NCBI RefSeq assembly: GCF_017643475.1
Contig: NZ_JAEPNI010000002.1
Location: 1-64,000 of the forward strand
Source of the DNA: Maricaulis sp.
GTDB lineage: Bacteria > Pseudomonadota > Alphaproteobacteria > Caulobacterales > Maricaulaceae
Length of the DNA: 64,000 nt
Direction of reading: 5' to 3'
The notes beneath the pieces are model-generated. The model worked only from the letters and a program-made list of their open reading frames with translations, searched no databases and was not told the origin of the DNA. The translations under genes and the position numbers were made by a program. Of the stretch, positions 17,601-24,797 are shown piece by piece. The number at the start of each line of letters is the position of its first letter. Positions within the stretch are counted from its first letter, which is position 1.

Positions 17601-19068
17601 CCAAGAGTTCATCAACGACTGTCGACAACTCAGAGTGAGCGAAGCGCTCGACGTCTTCGTTGCGGAACCACTCGCCTCTATATCGCAGGGAGTCGTAGAG
17701 CCGCGCTTGGTTGCGTAGTATGATCTCCTTGTCTCCAACGGATAGTGATTTCGGATCACCCGTTTCGATCAGGAGAGCTGGCCTGATTTCCGCAACGACC
17801 GCTTTTGCCGAGCCGTTCAAAGCAGCCAACCAGCCCATGACACGCTCTGTCGATTGAGGGATGGATCGCCCTCCCAACCCTTCGGCAATTAGCGGTGCGA
17901 TCGTTTCTTGCGAATGCGCCCTAGCCCTCAAGCTTTCATCGAAATGCTTTGCTGCCAGAAAGTCCCGAATTTCCCGATGCGTGAACCTGATGCGCCCCCC
18001 TATCGACGGCTGAAACAACCCGCAAGCGAGCAGTTGGCGAACCTCTGACGCAGTCCAAGCATCCACATCTGTTGAGAGGATGCGCGCTGCATTCGCGGCT
18101 TCGGCTGCCGCTAGTGGATGGACCGAAAAATCCTGCTGGCCTGACACAACCGCGAAGGCCGCCAATTTTGCTACAGCCTTGCGTGCACGGTTAACATCAA
18201 TGTTCAACTGATCCTTGCTTTCGGAGCGCCCCGACAAACGCCACTCTACCAAGTCATCGATGACTTGAAGTCTCGATTTGAAAATCTCTTCCGGAGCACG
18301 GCCTCCGTCTAAGGCCTTTTTCCAGACATCAAAGAACATGTGCGCGTCCAGCGGCTGCTGGATTAGACCGGTTGATAGATGGGTGTTTACGGCTGAGATG
18401 AAAGCTGAAGGTTCCACACCGCGAGATGTTGCGAGTTTTTCAATGTCTGGAGCCGTCAACGGCGCGAGGCGATAGATCTTCTGGGTCGGTTCTCCTTGAG
18501 TCGGATCCTGTTTGGCGCCCCTTGTCTTCCTTATGAAACTAGCCAAACGCGCTAAGTCACCATCTCCCAGCCATTCGCTCGGGCGACTAGTGACCAAAAC
18601 ATGTAGCGGTCCCTGTCGGCGCCCAATCTCTCGCGCGACTACGTCGAGCGCTTTCTCCAACGCGCTTTCATTTCGGGAAGACGGTAGCCGCGCTTCATCG
18701 AGTGCATCAAAAAATAGAAATCCGCCTTTTCTTGAGCGGTTCCACTTCGCGAAATCCTCCGCTTGATTTTCCAACGCGAAATCGAACGAGTCGCTCACAG
18801 TGCCACCTTGCAGCTCTTCCAAGCGCATCAGGAATGCATCTTGTCCCGCCTCTGTGAGACGCCGCACCTGCTCACGAACCTCGGTTGTTTTGCCCGAGCC
18901 TGCAGTGCCAAGGAGAACAGAGACATCGTGCTTGAGAATTTCGTCCCAAGAATTTCCGGTTTCGCGGTTCGAAAGAGTAGCCCAGATACTATCCTGTTCA
19001 GCACCAAAGTCTGCAAATTGGATATCGACGAAGCGTCGTGACAAAGAAACGTACTGGCCGTTTTTCAC
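14695..19068 (-). CDS. STAND-class NTPase with C-terminal PD-(D/E)XK nuclease, putative antiviral protein
   Basis: 1457 aa from GTG 19068, which has AGGGGG 5 nt upstream; a frame open to 19185 is less likely because it would cross the inverted repeat. Order seen: short N terminus; NACHT/STAND-type NTPase with Walker A GTAGSGKTTE near residue 54, Walker B FLFFDALDEAR near 121, and LVTSRPSEW; a winged-helix-like part with FTHREIRDFLAAKHF; then about 800 residues of helical, probably repeat-forming, sequence; finally a restriction-like core with RPDLRL (Asp about 1329), SIEIKL (Glu 1345, Lys 1347) and EQLSNQY. Known Avs-type STAND proteins sense phage proteins through C-terminal repeats and usually carry the effector at the N terminus; here the nuclease is at the C terminus. 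Function as a phage-triggered nuclease is inference from architecture and island location. Confidence 0.82.
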   Translation of the reverse strand: MKNGQYVSLSRRFVDIQFADFGAEQDSIWATLSNRETGNSWDEILKHDVSVLLGTAGSGKTTEVREQVRRLTEAGQDAFLMRLEELQGGTVSDSFDFALENQAEDFAKWNRSRKGGFLFFDALDEARLPSSRNESALEKALDVVAREIGRRQGPLHVLVTSRPSEWLGDGDLARLASFIRKTRGAKQDPTQGEPTQKIYRLAPLTAPDIEKLATSRGVEPSAFISAVNTHLSTGLIQQPLDAHMFFDVWKKALDGGRAPEEIFKSRLQVIDDLVEWRLSGRSESKDQLNIDVNRARKAVAKLAAFAVVSGQQDFSVHPLAAAEAANAARILSTDVDAWTASEVRQLLACGLFQPSIGGRIRFTHREIRDFLAAKHFDESLRARAHSQETIAPLIAEGLGGRSIPQSTERVMGWLAALNGSAKAVVAEIRPALLIETGDPKSLSVGDKEIILRNQARLYDSLRYRGEWFRNEDVERFAHSELSTVVDELLDKSHSPELTDFLIKVAGFGHMVPLAHKLAGYVEDPAISNHSKAEACAALEEIGDRSFQVGVLSKALLATLPEPEDADSAPNWNMFQLKALKYSLDQATILDRIAFLARIRRERSNYSSATSQYLIEILEGQPRPQKQIWLSILLRFALTGRSENQDRMPIVSARYRRFVPAIIYLASELLIDEEVRPDDEDLLNAVELAMVKNDRIDIFVRGEPTKQLASRLQARAAVKHALIQRRIALFADEAQRHRVPFRVIDPIKFDDTENCGDVFDEFDVSHYCEHASITLDQSERAFLLDLARRILNRLPRGERGNASDVFNRCLKKYGDVEQRRQFGVSAWFLQARSRVQYRYFYAAKTWLRRRKEAVQSWMAAQKNRKFFTNNRKGIASGEFDNGNARWLFEMAPNDLGPGTVRAIGEAYDAEIAQLFSDGLRKFWTVHDTSYTDRQTYLGHIGLAGVNLDHALGELPNDAELAKKAFRYAFHELSGFPDWVEGLARSFPSQFCSEIKIALLADFDTERGEDDHHASDCVSKIAYSGPVIRNLVAPMLLRMLMRHTPRNRRDRALCLDIVARASTVERNQISRFLASGYRAARTCFDFREAWAWLDGLMHANSSAAKNVLAATFGELDQRWQKGLFFEYLAREENRPIFQSETGDIRKEFERDEDLLEWLIRASFLAWPPEYDVRHEDVYSPGKEDHAESNRRSYTNLLAACLTPDGVSAFERLSNLKELSKHRDQFLYQIEVMKRGAGRRPELTPDECTKFLNEHSKPPATTAEFRKLCQAHLETLLEKLHTSDDDESAFFRRGEAMEGDLRNWLAGRLREVGERYYTVIREQEVAGEKRPDLRLHSREAGLGNVSIEIKLADMKHWNGDELVNTPDEQLSNQYLFENSSHTGIYVLVNASRPRKVVRDKKTNEIKRSAFRKAVGGNRVNFEGLVALVVEKCEAVSDGLADGKMVVAVTRDISEKPSEVI

Positions 19069-19073
19069 AGAGA

Positions 19074-19108
19074 CCCCCTGATACAATCTGACGAAGGGTA
19101 TCAGGGGG
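19074..19108 (-). promoter_or_regulatory. Perfect inverted repeat covering the ribosome site of the STAND gene
   Basis: Perfect 11-bp arms CCCCCTGATAC/GTATCAGGGGG with a 13-nt loop. In the STAND mRNA the 3' arm contains the AGGGGG ribosome site, 5 nt from the GTG. It could fold and hide that site, or act as a DNA operator for a dimeric repressor. No U tract follows, so a terminator is unlikely. Confidence 0.6.
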
Positions 19109-19217
19109 ATTACATGCGCACCACCTGGAGTGGTAGGGAAACCATCGTTTTCAACAAGGTTCAGCGTGATTGATAATGGGGGCAAAATCCAACACCTGAC
19201 AAACCCTCATTCGACGC

Positions 19218-20360
19218 CTAACAGCCATACCGAGCTTCAAACTCACCGCCCCGCCGAACCAGGAACGCGCCCGCTCCCTCAACTTTTCCAGCCAACGCCG
19301 CTTCGACGTCTAATCCCACCTGCTTGAGAACTGTCGGCAAATCACCCTCGTTGAGCCCATAAGCCGCCGCTTGCGCGAGCACCAATCCGACTGTTTGCGC
19401 TTCAAGCGTCCGCAAATTCGCAGCTTTCAGCTCCGCGATGATCCGCGACACGTCAACATCGCTATCGTGATCGAGCGAAATTCGCTCCAATTCACGCTGG
19501 CAAACATCCCAAATACGAGCGTTTGGCCAGCGCGCTCTATTCGTGTCCGAACTCGGTTCGGCCAAACGCGTCTGGAAGGCGAGCTTCCGAAAGATATGGG
19601 CGGGGTTTCTCGTGAACGCTTCCCAGGTTCGCCGCCTGAGGAGCGCGTCAATCGCCTTACGGCCTGCCCGGAATTCGAACCTCCAAATTTCTGAGTCTTT
19701 CGACAGAGCAACACCGGCTTCGCTCGCGCGCTTCTCCCAGATCTCCCACCAATAAGGTCTACGCTTGTCGATCACCTCGCGCCGCTTGTCGTAGATGCAG
19801 ATTTCAGCATTGGGCATTTTGCCGATCAGGATGCCATTCGTGACGGTGCCTCTCTGTTTTTGCGAGAACTCGCCTGAGATCGACTTGGTGCGCCGCGCGT
19901 GGCTCACAAAGTTTTCGGGTTCAATTGAGAATCCCGGCAGCAGGAAGTCCAAAGCGTAGTCGAGGCGGGATATGCGCCTGTCCACCTCTTCGAACGTCAT
20001 GCCCAGGTCGGTCAGAAACTGGTCCATCGCTTGTTTGACATGTTCGATGCCATGAACCGCCAATGGCAGCGCTCTGGAAGAAGCGCGAACGCCCCAGGGA
20101 TCACGGGCCGTGCGCGGCTCCTTGAACCACCAATTCGCACCGAGCTCGCCTGTATCGACCGAGTAAGCATAACCGCCTCGACCACCATGCCCCTCGACCA
20201 TGAAGGTGTGGCCGCCAAATGTAACCGGCTGCGCTCTCCTCTCCTCCATCGCCGCCACTTTGGCAACAGCCAGGACCTTTTGAAGGTCGGCGCCAATCTG
20301 CGTGTTGTAAGCGAGGTCGAAATTGTCAAAGCCCGCATGAAGTAGGATTGGATCATTCAT
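19218..20360 (-). CDS. Replication initiation protein, Rep_trans-like
   Basis: 380 aa, with a strong AGGAGAT ribosome site. It resembles plasmid and phage replication initiation factors (Rep_trans/RstA type): the segment RRISRLDYALDFLLPGFSIE matches their S-R-x-D-x-A-x-D core, followed by AEICIYDKRREVIDKRRPYWW and IWRFEFRAGRKAIDALL, which fits the conserved Tyr-Asp-Lys and Arg-x-Glu positions of these enzymes. Such proteins nick one strand and start rolling-circle replication. In this element it would allow copying of the excised circle. Family assignment is from motifs only. Confidence 0.65.
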   Translation of the reverse strand: MNDPILLHAGFDNFDLAYNTQIGADLQKVLAVAKVAAMEERRAQPVTFGGHTFMVEGHGGRGGYAYSVDTGELGANWWFKEPRTARDPWGVRASSRALPLAVHGIEHVKQAMDQFLTDLGMTFEEVDRRISRLDYALDFLLPGFSIEPENFVSHARRTKSISGEFSQKQRGTVTNGILIGKMPNAEICIYDKRREVIDKRRPYWWEIWEKRASEAGVALSKDSEIWRFEFRAGRKAIDALLRRRTWEAFTRNPAHIFRKLAFQTRLAEPSSDTNRARWPNARIWDVCQRELERISLDHDSDVDVSRIIAELKAANLRTLEAQTVGLVLAQAAAYGLNEGDLPTVLKQVGLDVEAALAGKVEGAGAFLVRRGGEFEARYGC

Positions 20361-20378
20361 GAGATTATCTCCTGTATG

Positions 20379-20413
20379 CCCAGAGAGGGGTGATACATGG
20401 ACCCCTCTCTGGG
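20379..20413. repeat. Perfect 13-bp inverted repeat upstream of the Rep gene
   Basis: Arms CCCAGAGAGGGGT/ACCCCTCTCTGGG with a 9-nt loop, between the DUF736 stop and the Rep start (first arm 19 bp before the ATG). Possible roles are the nicking origin of the adjacent Rep, a rep operator, or attenuation of the DUF736 transcript. No U tract on either side. Confidence 0.6.
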
Positions 20414-20423
20414 TCGTCTGGCG

Positions 20424-20780
20424 TTAAGCGGCTTGTTCCTGGCGGCGGCGCCAGGTTGCGTTTGCGGTTTCGCCATCCTTGAAGACGGCGAAATTGAGTG
20501 GGTGCGAAAAGCTTGGGTCGTCGAGCGTGACGGAGAGAAAAGTCTCGCCAGCGTTCGGCCCGCGATTGAGCGTCTTTGTCCAGGCGCTACCCAGCTCCAT
20601 GTGATCGCCTTCGGCATCTCGCATGAACACACGGTGGGTAGGTGCGCCCGGGGATATCGGTGTGCCCACAATAATGGCGATACGAATTTCGCCCTTGAAG
20701 GATAGTGTGCGGATTTCTCCGCGAAGGTCCGACCAGAAATCGCCGGGACCAGTTTGTTTGAGTGTGCCTATCTTAGACAT
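20424..20780 (-). CDS. DUF736 family protein
   Basis: 118 aa. It opens MSKIGTLKQTGPGDFWSDLR and contains IRTLSFKGEIRIAII and LGSAWTKTLNRG, characteristic of DUF736, small proteins common on alphaproteobacterial plasmids and conjugative elements. Their biochemical role is not established; the beta-rich sequence beside a replication gene allows a single-strand-DNA-binding role, which is speculation. GGGAGAC precedes the ATG. Confidence 0.75.
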   Translation of the reverse strand: MSKIGTLKQTGPGDFWSDLRGEIRTLSFKGEIRIAIIVGTPISPGAPTHRVFMRDAEGDHMELGSAWTKTLNRGPNAGETFLSVTLDDPSFSHPLNFAVFKDGETANATWRRRQEQAA

Positions 20781-20825
20781 TTGAAGTCTCCCAAATTTGA
20801 GAATGAAATGCGCGCTTCGCGCAGA

Positions 20826-20934
20826 GATCCCTTTTGTTTTTGGAAAGCAGACGCACCTCTCCCGTTGAGGCCGGAGCTTCGCTCCGGCCCCTTTCGGGAG
20901 CTGTTGCTCTCCAAAAATCCCTGGCGTCGGGATC
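20826..20934. repeat. 109-nt nested inverted repeat (origin, operator or structured RNA)
   Basis: Four concentric pairings: GATCCC (20826-20831) with GGGATC (20929-20934); TTTTTGGAAAGCA (20837-20849) with TGCTCTCCAAAAA (20905-20917), one mismatch; CTCCCG (20859-20864) with CGGGAG (20895-20900); and a terminal hairpin GGCCGGAGC-TTC-GCTCCGGCC (20869-20889). It fills the gap between the HTH gene and DUF736. Such nesting is unusual for plain spacer and suggests a replication origin or structured leader. Confidence 0.65.
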
Positions 20935-20957
20935 AGCTTCGCCAGGGCAAAAACGGG

Positions 20958-21185
20958 TTAGCGGAGGATGCCGAGATCAGAGGTCGATCGGCGTGTCCGC
21001 CGTTCGGCCCAGTCCAGCAGATCGCTCATGCGATAGCGGATGCAGCGCGCCGAAATCTTCACGAATTTCGGGCCGCTGCCGCGAGTGCGCCAATTGCGCA
21101 AGGTGCGCTCAGAAAGAGCGAGGAAATCAGCGGCCGACTTTTCATCGACCAATGCGCGGGGATCTTTCCCGTCGAGTACAGCCAT
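20958..21185 (-). CDS. AlpA-like helix-turn-helix protein (excisionase or regulator)
   Basis: 75 aa with a MerR/AlpA-type winged helix: LVDEKSAADFLALSERTLRN, then WRTRGSGPKFVKI and IRYRMSDLLDWAERR. Proteins of this kind control integrase expression or act as excision factors in tRNA-borne elements. GAGGGGG lies before the ATG. It lies between the integrase pair and the replication genes, with the 109-nt nested inverted repeat just downstream. Confidence 0.8.
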   Translation of the reverse strand: MAVLDGKDPRALVDEKSAADFLALSERTLRNWRTRGSGPKFVKISARCIRYRMSDLLDWAERRTRRSTSDLGILR

Positions 21186-21305
21186 GTCGGCCCCCTCTAG
21201 CTGCGGCGCCGTCTGCGCCAGATGACACCAAGCTAAAGGGCGATGACCCGATGCTCACGGGTCGCGGCGGGGACTTTTTTTGCCCGCCCACGAACCGAAG
21301 CGATC

Positions 21306-21986
21306 CTATTGTTTCATTGTTATTTTTTTCATTTGAGAAAAGACACTCGACCTGTCCAGCATCGGATCGACAATCCGGCACACGAAGCAGGTGAACTGCG
21401 TTGCTTTGTTCCCCGGGGCTCCCGCCCCTTCATTCCAATATGGAGCAAAAGCTTCAGCGCCAGGCGCGTCAGACCGTTCGATCCAGTAGTTCCCAATATT
21501 TGCCAGCATGAGCCGCAGACCGGGATTTTTGGGCCACTCGGGAATCCTGGGACGAGGCGAAAAATCAAGCTGAGCCTCGATCTGGTCAGCCGCTTCTTCC
21601 AACAACTCCAACACTTCATGACCGCGCAGGCCCACGGCTACATCAACATCGTCCAAATCCGATAGAGCTTTTACGTCTCGTAACCTCGCGAGATGGTCGA
21701 GCCTAGAAAGGATATTTCGACCCGCTAGTGAATCAGGATCACGCAAGTAGCTCAGGGTTTTCCGTAAGGAGAGGAAAACCTTGTTGGCATTCCGAGCATG
21801 ATCCTTCATGGGGGACACCAAGTCCCTGCTATTCGTGTCGTAATAGACGTCAGCCCATACTTGCATTGAACGATGCAAAGCATCCGGATTCGGAATCTCG
21901 AATAGCCTAGCGATCCTTTGAGCCTTTCTCCGGTGGATTTGGACCGGTCCAGGCGAAACGAACGGCCCTTGGACAAAATCGGTCAT
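21306..21986 (-). CDS. Hypothetical protein coupled to the integrase
   Basis: 226 aa of unrecognised family. The ATG overlaps the integrase TGA (ATGA at 21983-21986), so its translation depends on the integrase message. It is soluble, with no signal or membrane segment. The middle is helical and charged (SRLDHLARLRDVKALSDLDD) and includes GHEVLELLEEAADQIEAQLD; the end has CFVCRIVDPMLDRSS. Coupling suggests a role in integration, excision or its control, which is inference only. Confidence 0.65.
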   Translation of the reverse strand: MTDFVQGPFVSPGPVQIHRRKAQRIARLFEIPNPDALHRSMQVWADVYYDTNSRDLVSPMKDHARNANKVFLSLRKTLSYLRDPDSLAGRNILSRLDHLARLRDVKALSDLDDVDVAVGLRGHEVLELLEEAADQIEAQLDFSPRPRIPEWPKNPGLRLMLANIGNYWIERSDAPGAEAFAPYWNEGAGAPGNKATQFTCFVCRIVDPMLDRSSVFSQMKKITMKQ

Positions 21987-23182
21987 GAACCCCTCCGGAA
22001 TTCGACGATGGCATCGTCTTCACTCGATCCATCGTCTGCTAGAAACCCACCAATCAACGCACCCACATCATCCGAAGCGCGGCGCGTCACGGCGTCGGCC
22101 AGGTGTGCATAGCGCGCCGTGGTCTGCGCCTGGGTGTGACCGAGTAGATTTCCGATCATGTGGAGTGAGTGCCCGGCCATCGCGGCGAAAGATGCGTAGG
22201 TGTGCCGAAGGTCGTGGATGCGCACATCCTCAAGCTTGGCTTCCTTACGGATGCGTCGCCATGGTTTTTGAAGGTTTATCGCGTGCTGCCCTTCCACTTC
22301 TCCAACAATGACATATGGGTTTCCTTCAACACGCGGAAGATCAGACAAGACCTTTCGTGCCAACTCGGCCAGCATCACACGGCGCGGTCCTGTTTTGGCA
22401 TCCGGCAGCCAAATCACTTCGCCCCGCACATATGACCATTTCAGAGTTTGGATCTCGGAAAGACGGCAACCGGTGAGCAAAAGCAGGCGATAGGCCGCCG
22501 CGACATGTTCCGTCACCTCCCCAAGTGAAACCACGTGGTCCAGCGTATTCCAGAGGGTCTTGATCTCTTCATGTGAAAGGAAGCGCTCTCGTTTGCGCTC
22601 AGCATACTTCCGCACGTGTCGGGTCGGATTTGAGCCATCAGGCCTAAGTCCCCACACCTCAGCCTGGCTAAACATCTTCGAAATCACCGCCAAGACACGG
22701 TTCGCTTGGTATGGTTTATCGCGAAGTTTGTGGTGCATGTCCGCGATATCGGTTCGAACCACATCTTGGACACGCATCATGCCAAGCTTCGGGCGGATGT
22801 AATTCTTGCAAACCGCCCGGTAATCACGGGCTGTGGTCGCCTTACAGCGAGAGGCCACGTATTCGTCGAGAAAACGGTCGCACAAACTCGAAACTGTCGG
22901 TGCGCGTCGATCTCGCTCAATCTGCCCGGCGGGATCTTCCCCTCGGGCAACCTCTCCCATGGTCTGGCGTGCCAGAGCCCTGGCCTCGTCCGGCGTGATT
23001 GCGCCGTGAACACCCAGGCTCACCCGTTTGGTGCGACCACCAACACGATATTGGACCGTGTAGGTCTTGCGTCCTTTCGGCGAGACGCGCACGCCGAAGC
23101 CGGGAATGAGACTGTCCCATTCAAAGTAGTCGGTCGCCTTGGGAGCCAATGCGTCGACGGAACGTTTCGTGATCTTAGCCAT
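21983..23182 (-). CDS. int: Tyrosine-type site-specific integrase
   Basis: 399 aa of the P4-like group. The N-terminal DUF4102-type arm-binding domain starts MAKITKRSVDALAPKATDYF; a SAM-like core-binding domain follows; the catalytic domain has Arg in TGCRLSEIQ, Lys in DAKTGPRR, the box HDLRHTYAS, the second His in LLGHTQ and nucleophile Tyr358 in ARYAHL. All catalytic residues are present, so it should be active. It lies 165 bp inside the distal att repeat, reading away from it. Confidence 0.95.
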   Translation of the reverse strand: MAKITKRSVDALAPKATDYFEWDSLIPGFGVRVSPKGRKTYTVQYRVGGRTKRVSLGVHGAITPDEARALARQTMGEVARGEDPAGQIERDRRAPTVSSLCDRFLDEYVASRCKATTARDYRAVCKNYIRPKLGMMRVQDVVRTDIADMHHKLRDKPYQANRVLAVISKMFSQAEVWGLRPDGSNPTRHVRKYAERKRERFLSHEEIKTLWNTLDHVVSLGEVTEHVAAAYRLLLLTGCRLSEIQTLKWSYVRGEVIWLPDAKTGPRRVMLAELARKVLSDLPRVEGNPYVIVGEVEGQHAINLQKPWRRIRKEAKLEDVRIHDLRHTYASFAAMAGHSLHMIGNLLGHTQAQTTARYAHLADAVTRRASDDVGALIGGFLADDGSSEDDAIVEFRRGS

Positions 23183-23193
23183 GAGCCATCACC

Positions 23194-23216
23194 GATTTGG
23201 AAGCATATTGGAAGCA
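23194..23216 (+). repeat. Putative integrase arm-type site, right end
   Basis: Exact copy, same orientation, of 14429-14451, with two TTGGAAGCA units. It lies 11 bp upstream of the integrase ATG, so binding there could also repress int. Confidence 0.7.
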
Positions 23217-23346
23217 GCAGGGAGCGCTTCAGCGGGTATGCAAGGTGACAACGCGAGTCTAACAGGTCAACAAAAATAATTGAATTCATTAAAGAAATGG
23301 CGCTGTGGAGCCATCGAGAGACAACCCGGGAAATGGCCCGAAATGA

Positions 23347-23392
23347 ATTTGTAATCAGAGGGTCGGGGGTTCGAGTCCCTCAGCCGGCACCA
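23347..23392 (+). repeat. att direct repeat, distal end of the island
   Basis: 46 bp identical to the 3' part of tRNA-Thr (14321-14366), including the CCA. The upstream half of a tRNA is absent, so this copy is not a functional tRNA gene. The serine hydrolase stop codon begins at the next base. Confidence 0.95.
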
Positions 23393-24508
23393 CTACTCCA
23401 CCGCAACATCCGCTTCATACCCCCACCACACGCTCGCCGGCCGGGCGTTTCCGACCAGGGGTTCCAGCAGCTCGCTGATGAAGCTGAGACCGGAATAGCC
23501 GTTTGTCATCACCGCGACACTGGTGTCGGTTGCCGGCGAATAGGCCAGGAAGGCGCGGAACTGGCCGTTATTGCCGGCGTGGAGATAGATCCGGTCCTCG
23601 CCGGATTGCTGGGCGGCCCAGGCCAGGGTCCAGCTGATCTCGGCTCCGTCCGGGATCGAAAAACCCCAGTGTTCCGGTGATACCTCGACATGGGAACTCA
23701 GGGACTGCTCGAACATCCTTTCGCTCAGACCGCCTCCGGAAAAATAGAAGGCGGAGAAGCGTGCCAGGTCTTCCGCGGTCGAGATCAGCGAGAAGGCGGC
23801 CATGCCGCGCGGGAATTCGATGATGTCGCGCTCGGTCCCGTCCGGACCGACGGCGCGTGCGTAATGTTCTTCCCCGCCATTGTGACTGATGAAGCTGGAA
23901 TGGCGCAGGCCGGCCTCCAGCGCCAGCTCATGGAAGAGGGCTTCGAAACTCTGGCCGGTGCGGTGTTCGATGAAGGCCTGCAGGGCCGTATACCCCTCAC
24001 CGGAATAACCATACCCCTCGCCCGGCCGGGCAATGAAATCGACCGGATCGCGATCCGGATTGAGCGCCCAGCCACCCCAATTGGGCAATCCGCCCCTGTG
24101 GGTGAGCAGCAGGCGCGGCGTCAGCATCTGATAACGCGGGTCATGATCGAGCAGGCGATAATCAAATGTGTCCGCGATGGGCTCGTCGAGATCCAGAACG
24201 CCCTGGTCCGCAAGCCGCAGCGTGATCAGTCCCAGCACGACCTTGCCGATGGACGCGGCCTCGAACACCGTGTCGCGCTCGACCGGCGCCTGGCTCTCCA
24301 GCGACGCGACACCGAAAGTGCGTGACCACGCCATGTCCTGCCCGTGCATGACAGCGATCGAGAGGCCGGGCACGTCAGCCTCCTGCATCCATTGGTCAAT
24401 GCGCGTTTCAAGCGTTTCGAAAACCACCTCATCCTGTGACCAGGCGGGCGCGCTGATGGCAATACCGGCCAGTGTGGCCAGCAGGCCGCATCGCATGTGT
24501 TCAAGCAT
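23393..24508 (-). CDS. Exported serine hydrolase (beta-lactamase/class C-like family)
   Basis: 371 aa with a Sec signal (LLATLAGIAISAPAWSQ). Penicillin-binding-protein-like fold: SxxK in FEAASIGKVVLG, Tyr motif in YGYSGEGYTALQ, and HAGNNGQF in the position of the KTG-type motif. Family members include D-aminopeptidases and esterases; the substrate is not known. The ATG at 24508 is preceded by AAAGGGGATAG. The TAG stop touches the distal att repeat, so this gene lay directly downstream of tRNA-Thr before integration. Confidence 0.85.
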   Translation of the reverse strand: MLEHMRCGLLATLAGIAISAPAWSQDEVVFETLETRIDQWMQEADVPGLSIAVMHGQDMAWSRTFGVASLESQAPVERDTVFEAASIGKVVLGLITLRLADQGVLDLDEPIADTFDYRLLDHDPRYQMLTPRLLLTHRGGLPNWGGWALNPDRDPVDFIARPGEGYGYSGEGYTALQAFIEHRTGQSFEALFHELALEAGLRHSSFISHNGGEEHYARAVGPDGTERDIIEFPRGMAAFSLISTAEDLARFSAFYFSGGGLSERMFEQSLSSHVEVSPEHWGFSIPDGAEISWTLAWAAQQSGEDRIYLHAGNNGQFRAFLAYSPATDTSVAVMTNGYSGLSFISELLEPLVGNARPASVWWGYEADVAVE

Positions 24509-24514
24509 GTCTAT

Positions 24515-24542
24515 CCCCTTTGCTCGGGCCCCTTTGCTCGGG
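24515..24542. repeat. Two tandem 14-bp repeats upstream of the serine hydrolase
   Basis: CCCCTTTGCTCGGG occurs twice head to tail, followed by a partial third copy (CCCCTTTT). The first copy supplies the ribosome site of the hydrolase, since its complement contains AAAGGGG. Copy number could change by slippage. Confidence 0.6.
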
Positions 24543-24797
24543 CCCCTTTTGTTTGCGCGCGACATTCCTTTCGCGCGAAACAGCCATGGGGATTTCGCCT
24601 GACGACAGATGTCGGGAAGCCAACAGCAGGGTTACGCTCTGGCCATGATGGCGCAGACCCGCGCCCACGACCCTCACCTCCCGCCCGAAATAGCCACATA
24701 AAAACAATCACCTATGAGATATTCTAATTAAATGTCATTTTGCCACTTGTCTACTGGGTGGCCTTATGTCACTTATTGTCTCGACAGGGAGGTCGCC

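Larger units (their letters stand above)
14321..23392. mobile_element. Integrative island of about 9.07 kb in tRNA-Thr
   Basis: Bounded by perfect 46-bp repeats of the tRNA-Thr 3' end. All six genes lie on the minus strand: integrase next to the distal repeat, a coupled 226-aa gene, an AlpA-like HTH, DUF736, a Rep_trans-like replication protein and a giant STAND NTPase/nuclease. Matching double TTGGAAGCA repeats sit inside both ends. No capsid, terminase, relaxase or type IV secretion genes are visible. By eye it is richer in A+T than its flanks. It looks like a small replicating integrative element, or satellite, with a defence cargo gene. Confidence 0.93.

Noticed and set aside
23347-23392. 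A second tRNA-Thr at the distal island end
   Set aside because: Only the last 46 nt are present; it is the attachment repeat.
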